In this document: in pieces, positions 63,407 to 64,000 of the stretch | How positions within the stretch are numbered: the stretch's first letter is position 1 | Layout: the number at the start of each line of letters is the position of its first letter | NCBI GenBank assembly: GCA_964476565.1 | Contig: CAYZBG010000018.1 | Coordinates: forward strand, 1-64,000 | DNA length: 64,000 nt | Source: CAMAXB01 sp964476565 | GTDB taxonomy: Bacteria > Verrucomicrobiota > Verrucomicrobiia > Opitutales > Opitutaceae | Direction: 5' to 3' | Notes under the pieces: generated by a model | Seen by the model: the letters and a program-made list of their open reading frames with translations, nothing else | Database searches by the model: none | Told to the model about the DNA's origin: nothing | Translations under genes and position numbers: made by a program

Positions 63407-64000
63407 TCAGAACAGGCTCAGCTGGCCCGGAATCGGCCGCTCGCACGGCCACACGGCCGGCGCTGGAGCGGCCGGGTTCGCGGCAAACAATGCCTGCTGA
63501 AAACGTCGGACGAGCGCCGGGGCATGCAGGTCGTCGGGATGGTGCAAAAAGAAATACGGGGTCAGGCCAGCCGCCATCCATCCGGCAACGACCCGCGCCC
63601 ACTGGGCCAAGACCTCAGCATTTCTTTCAAGTTCTGGATCGCCGACGAAACGCACGAAGGGCCGGCGGCCGGTCACGGTCTCGCGATACGGCACCCTCGG
63701 CTTGCGCCGCTTGGCATCCAGGGTCGCCTCATCCTGCGCGGCCGAGGCGAAGAGGCCGCGCGTGTCGAACAGCACCCGGTCCACGCCGTGTTCGCGCAAC
63801 ACCCGGTCGAGGGCCGCCTCACGGTCACCGCCGTCGAAGAACGCCGGATGCCGCACTTCCACCGCGTAGGCATGCTCCTTCGGCAAAGCAGTCAGGTAGG
63901 CAGCGAGGTCCCGCAACCGCTCGGGTCCGAAAGCTTGGTGAAGCTGGAGAAAACACGGTCCCATCCGATCCGCCAGCGGAGCCAGTCGCTCGAAGAACCG
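63407..64000 (-). CDS. DUF72-family protein, N-terminus beyond the window
   Basis: The last 197 codons of a DUF72 (YecE-like) TIM-barrel protein. The frame stays open to the window edge, reading RFFERLAPLADRMGPCFLQL at its start, so the true start lies to the right. The ATG at 63964 is internal. Family marks are YAVEVRHPAFFDGGDREAAL, LFDTRGLF and the C-terminal MAAGLTPYFFLHHPDDLHAP, with the usual ending PGQLSLF. The biochemical function of DUF72 is not settled. Full members are about 240-300 residues, so some 60-100 residues are missing. Confidence 0.9.
   Translation of the reverse strand, partial: RFFERLAPLADRMGPCFLQLHQAFGPERLRDLAAYLTALPKEHAYAVEVRHPAFFDGGDREAALDRVLREHGVDRVLFDTRGLFASAAQDEATLDAKRRKPRVPYRETVTGRRPFVRFVGDPELERNAEVLAQWARVVAGWMAAGLTPYFFLHHPDDLHAPALVRRFQQALFAANPAAPAPAVWPCERPIPGQLSLF

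Overview
The window is a G+C-rich bacterial chromosome segment. Its gene families suggest the Verrucomicrobiota, probably an Opitutaceae-like genus. The markers are two Tat-exported sugar-catabolism proteins beside a double DUF1080 protein, a ThuA-like protein, a Planctomycete-type cytochrome c fused to a DUF2231 membrane domain, a TPR/ExbB/ExbD/ExbD/VWA operon, and an NtrC regulator near a CheX/STAS signalling pair. The lineage is inferred from family content, because no rRNA or tRNA gene is visible.

Layout. 1-150: a possible IS3-family end. 147-4785: a large secreted Sel1-repeat protein and a ThuA-like protein. 4843-9433: a MacAB/LolCDE-type ABC exporter with two permeases. 9605-10881: a membrane cytochrome c and a cytochrome b562-like protein. 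11056-13828: an ECF sigma factor and a YfbK-type VWA protein. 13938-16267: an M48 protease and a GYF/DUF898 membrane protein. 16381-22497: an OppA-like lipoprotein, a circularly permuted ATP-grasp/alpha-E pair and an OGG1-type glycosylase. 22494-31022: a long minus-strand series (two TPR proteins, ExbB, two ExbD, VWA protein, glyoxalase-like protein, DUF6498). 31208-34863: a 3-keto-sugar-type catabolic operon. 34896-38707: a lipoprotein, a three-domain response regulator, CheX and an NtrC regulator. 39457-44032: pyruvate:ferredoxin oxidoreductase with a DHODH-like partner. 44253-54971: an FkbM methyltransferase and then a tightly coupled seven-gene operon. 55114-64000: NERD protein, DUF6580 protein, PhoH/PIN ATPase, small conserved proteins, a YcaQ-like glycosylase, a secreted unknown and a partial DUF72 protein.

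Two signals stand out. First, seven genes at 45239-54971 are joined by 4-nt start/stop overlaps at five of six junctions: class I HMG-CoA reductase, UbiA-like prenyltransferase, rifampin-phosphotransferase-like dikinase, BtaA-like aminocarboxypropyl transferase, polyprenol-kinase-like membrane protein, GNAT acyltransferase and OleC-like AMP ligase. I know of no described pathway with this set; it looks like a route to an unusual isoprenoid or amino-lipid.

Second, two small genes, a 23S-intervening-sequence-type four-helix protein (20114) and a GxxExxY/PD-(D/E)XK protein (25558), each sit inside another operon. Each is bracketed by facing arrays of a short tandem repeat (period 7 and period 9), and in each case the last repeat unit supplies the start codon. 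A gene-less inverted pair at 61421 and a single array at 13886 look like related empty or solo forms. Together they suggest a family of minimal inverted-repeat gene cassettes.
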